Positions 6,583 to 8,962 of a stretch of DNA of 8,962 nucleotides are shown here, one piece after another. Below the pieces are notes generated by a model. It was not told the origin of the DNA. It ran no database searches and saw nothing but the letters and a program-made list of their open reading frames with translations. Both the position numbers and the translations under genes were made by a program. This DNA is from Treponema sp. (GTDB lineage Bacteria > Spirochaetota > Spirochaetia > Treponematales > Breznakiellaceae). The DNA lies in contig JAISJS010000298.1 in the NCBI GenBank assembly GCA_031261385.1, forward strand, positions 1-8,962. Direction: 5' to 3'. Each line of letters starts with the position of its first letter. Positions within the stretch are counted from its first letter, which is position 1.

Positions 6583-8962
6583 TTACGGGGTGGCGGTAAG
6601 TTGTACCTTATAAAACTCCGTATTCTGTCCATTCTGGGAAATAACCCGTATCACCACATACTGACCGGCAGTAAAAGTGTTGAATACGCCGGTAGTATTG
6701 GTCCAGTTGGCAACATTGGTGTTAGCCGCCGCAGTTGCGGCATACGCAACATTTACGCCGGGAGCAACGCTTACTTTAACAGTCACCGGGCTGCCAAAGA
6801 CTGAAGCAGGCAGCTCTAAAATACCGGCGTCAGTACCGGTAATCGTCGTGTTGGCCTGAGGAACCGGAATAACGTAGTTACCGTTCACTTTTATTGCTTC
6901 CATTTCAATATCAGAACTGCCGTGGATCACCTGCACCTTATAGTAGTTGGTATTTACCGTGTCCTGGGAAACTACCCGGATTACCATATACTGGCCGGAA
7001 GTAAGACCGTAACTGACAGTGGTGGTAAAGTTGGCGGCCGCCACGTTGGTGTTGGCTGCCGCTGCAACAGCATAGTTTATGACCGCGCCGGCAGCGCCGC
7101 CCTGCACTGCAATCGTTACCGGGTTAAGTAAGCTTTCGACACTATACACCGCCGCCGTGGTTCCGGTAACTGCCGTATTGGGATCAGGAAGCGTCCCAAT
7201 ACCTGCGCCATTGACAGTAATGCCCGTAATAGTAGCAGCACTGCTGCCAACAACCACTCTGACTTTGTAGTAACGGGTATTTATGGTGTCCTCGGAAATT
7301 ACCCGGATAACTACCCACTGAGCTGCCGTAAAGGGCGCAAAAACACCGCTGGTATTTGTCCATGCAGTAATATTGGTATTATTGGCAGCGGCGGCAGCAT
7401 ACGCTATTGAGGCTCCGGCAGGCGCCGTCACGGTGACGGCCATATTGTTCAGCGCCGCCGCGTTTGCCGCATGGTATACAACTGATGTCGTACCGGTAAC
7501 AGCCGTATTGGCAGCGGGAAGCGGAGTCTCGGCAGTGATACTCGTGCCGTTGATCTTTATGTCTGTAAGATCCGTACTCTCGTTCCCGGCGGCAATCCTG
7601 ACCTTGTAGTACCGGGTGGTTAATCCGTCTTCGGAAACAACACGGATATTCAGCCATTGGGCGTTCATGAAGATCGCAAAGAGGCCTGAAGTATTGGCCC
7701 AGTCTGCGGTGTTGGTATTGTTGGCAGGAGCTATGGCATACGCCACGGAAGCTCCCTGCGATGCGGTAACGGCCGCCTGCATGTTGTTCAGGTTTTGAAG
7801 GCTCGCCACTTTGTACAAGCCCGCAGTCGTACCGGTAACGGCATTATTGGCGGCAGGCACCGTCCCGATGCTTGTACCGTTGATCCGGATGTCGCTCAAC
7901 GCCGCCTCGGTTTGGGCGCCGGCGAGCAGCAGCCGTACCTTGTAATACCGGGTTTGGGTCCTGTCGGCGGACAGCATCCTGATATACACATATTGTCCGG
8001 GACTGACATTCTCAAAGATACCTGAAGTATTGGTCCAGCCATCCGCTGCAATAGTGGTATTGGCGGCGGAATCCAGAGCGAACGCAACAGCAGTATACGG
8101 ACTTGGCTTGGACACCGTAACCGTTATGGATTCAAAGGCGGCCTTGGCGGGCACATTAAAATTAACTGCAGTTGTTCCGTTTCCTGCCGCATTACCGTCC
8201 CCAACCGCGCCGATGCTTGTGTTGTTGATCTTTATGTCGACCGGTGTATATTCACTGCCGGAAGGAGAAAGCAGGTGGATCTTGTAGAACTCGACATTGG
8301 TCCCGTCTTCGGAAGTAGCCCGGATAACAATATAATTGTTGGATGAAACATCCTCGAATTTCCCGGTATCATTGAAGTCCGCAGCCGGCAGTCCAACGGT
8401 AACATTGGAGGCGGCCAGCGCATAGGCAAACTTCACATTGGGAGTAGAGACAGCGGGCTGGACACTGATGATTACGTCCTCGTAGTCATCAGTCAGGTAA
8501 TCAACCGCAGCAGTTCCCCAGGTCGTGGTCGTGGTTGTTGTTACAATGGTGTTTTTCTTGCTATCCGTACCATAGGCATTATTCTGGGTTGTGTTTACCG
8601 TAATCGGAACAGGCAGAGTGGCCCCAATGCTTGTACCCTTATACTTGATATCGGCAATGGCGATGTCAGGAGTAACACCTTCCTTGAGTATCCGTACTTT
8701 ATAATATTTATATGCAGTATAGTTATCAGCTGATCTGGCCGGATGCCATTGAGCAGAGCTAAAACCACTGCCTCCGTAAAGCCATGAGAGTTCGGCGAGT
8801 ACCCGGATAAACACAAACTGTCCGGAACTAAGTCCAACAGTCGAAGTGTTGATTCCGGTGTCGGCATTCAGACTTTCGTTCTCATTGAGATCAAAGAGGA
8901 CTGCCGAAACATCGGTGGTAGTTTCCGGAGCCATTACTACACTGACTTTGGAATAATAACCC
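6583..8962 (-). CDS. Giant tandem-repeat surface protein with Ig/cadherin-like domains, C-terminal part
   Basis: This reading frame is open to the window's right edge: upstream of the first in-frame Met (8932-8934) it encodes GYYSKVSVV, which is itself the end of a preceding repeat, so the true start lies beyond 8962. The visible 792 residues are built from repeat units of about 110 residues. A typical unit opens with 'DIKINGTSIG', continues with 'NTAVTGTT', a strand such as 'VTVTAPAG', then 'ASIAYA', 'NTNxxxWTNTSGVF', and 'GQYVVIRVISED' and closes with 'NTRYYKVRV'. This beta-rich layout with a closing 'S-E-D-G...YYKV' strand resembles cadherin-like/Ig-like beta-sandwich repeats (PF12733 type), assigned by pattern only. 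The protein is rich in Ala, Thr, Val and Asn, and I see no Cys. It ends VQLTATP without a sorting or anchoring signal. It is probably exported and used for adhesion, polysaccharide contact or display. It is 55 bases upstream of the esterase. Export signal and full size are not visible. Confidence 0.85.
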   Translation of the reverse strand, partial: GYYSKVSVVMAPETTTDVSAVLFDLNENESLNADTGINTSTVGLSSGQFVFIRVLAELSWLYGGSGFSSAQWHPARSADNYTAYKYYKVRILKEGVTPDIAIADIKYKGTSIGATLPVPITVNTTQNNAYGTDSKKNTIVTTTTTTTWGTAAVDYLTDDYEDVIISVQPAVSTPNVKFAYALAASNVTVGLPAADFNDTGKFEDVSSNNYIVIRATSEDGTNVEFYKIHLLSPSGSEYTPVDIKINNTSIGAVGDGNAAGNGTTAVNFNVPAKAAFESITVTVSKPSPYTAVAFALDSAANTTIAADGWTNTSGIFENVSPGQYVYIRMLSADRTQTRYYKVRLLLAGAQTEAALSDIRINGTSIGTVPAANNAVTGTTAGLYKVASLQNLNNMQAAVTASQGASVAYAIAPANNTNTADWANTSGLFAIFMNAQWLNIRVVSEDGLTTRYYKVRIAAGNESTDLTDIKINGTSITAETPLPAANTAVTGTTSVVYHAANAAALNNMAVTVTAPAGASIAYAAAAANNTNITAWTNTSGVFAPFTAAQWVVIRVISEDTINTRYYKVRVVVGSSAATITGITVNGAGIGTLPDPNTAVTGTTAAVYSVESLLNPVTIAVQGGAAGAVINYAVAAAANTNVAAANFTTTVSYGLTSGQYMVIRVVSQDTVNTNYYKVQVIHGSSDIEMEAIKVNGNYVIPVPQANTTITGTDAGILELPASVFGSPVTVKVSVAPGVNVAYAATAAANTNVANWTNTTGVFNTFTAGQYVVIRVISQNGQNTEFYKVQLTATP
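6586..8962 (-). repeat. Seven tandem domain repeats of the giant surface protein
   Basis: Approximate unit boundaries, in the direction of translation, are 8962-8677 (partial), 8676-8254, 8253-7912, 7911-7582, 7581-7246, 7245-6919 and 6918-6586. The last five units are 109-114 residues. The second is about 141, with a Thr-rich insertion, and the first carries an insertion containing 'SWLYGGSG' and 'AQWHPARSAD'. DNA identity between units is visible in short tracts, for example gtaccggtaac at 7491 and 7831 and a diverged copy at 7163, and ttgatctttatgtc at 7552 and 8225. Overall the units are diverged at DNA level, so they are old duplications rather than recent copies. Confidence 0.85.
8521..8541 (-). 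repeat. Seven-codon threonine tract
   Basis: ACA, ACA, ACC, ACG, ACC, ACG and ACC encode seven consecutive Thr inside the enlarged second repeat unit. The ACN period of three means that slippage would change length without a frameshift. It is probably a flexible linker or loop. Confidence 0.7.

Noticed and set aside
6528..6632. Longer start for the esterase at the ATG at 6632
   Set aside because: It overlaps the 3' end of the repeat-protein gene, runs through the inverted repeat, and buries the lipoprotein signal. The ATG at 6527 has GGAGG and gives a clean lipobox.
8932..8934. Met at 8934 as the true start of the repeat protein
   Set aside because: The frame stays open to 8962 and the upstream codons encode the end of a preceding repeat. 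No signal peptide follows this Met.
6586..8962. CRISPR array or mobile-element repeats
   Set aside because: The repeats have a period of about 330 bases, are in-frame protein domain repeats, and lack short identical direct repeats with spacers.
1..8962. tRNA, rRNA, riboswitch, transposase or attachment site
   Set aside because: The window is almost fully coding. The gaps of 14-90 bases are too short for these elements, and I saw no characteristic motif or integrase or transposase sequence.

Overview
The window suggests a host-associated spirochaete, most likely a Treponema of the termite-gut type. The reasons are base composition near 50% G+C (judged by eye), spirochaete-style relaxed lipoboxes, a porin-sized beta-barrel protein ending in Phe, and a lipoprotein combining divergent InlB-like repeats with a TPR-like segment. 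This assignment is an inference from protein character, not a database match.

Five genes, all on the minus strand, fill almost the whole window. In order of transcription they are: (1) the C-terminal part of a very large tandem-repeat protein, open at the right edge (8962 to 6583); (2) a lipoprotein alpha/beta-hydrolase resembling carbohydrate esterase family 15 (CE15, glucuronoyl esterases) (6527 to 4527); (3) an outer-membrane beta-barrel protein (4436 to 2913); (4) a large lipoprotein with two InlB-like repeats and a TPR-like segment (2898 to 670); (5) the N-terminal 210 residues of an AMP-forming acyl-CoA synthetase, cut by the left edge (630 to 1). Gaps are 55, 90, 14 and 39 bases. The first gap holds a perfect C6/G6 inverted repeat. 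The second holds a terminator-like hairpin. No stretch above 300 bases lacks a gene.

The first four products all appear to be exported or cell-surface proteins. The reading offered here is a surface module: an Ig/cadherin-like repeat protein for binding or display, a lipid-anchored esterase that would cut the ester between glucuronoyl groups of xylan and lignin, and a barrel/lipoprotein pair that could take up products. This would be a spirochaete counterpart to a polysaccharide-utilisation locus. Only the esterase gives a direct link to plant cell wall, so the system-level reading is a hypothesis. The acyl-CoA synthetase may be an unrelated downstream gene.
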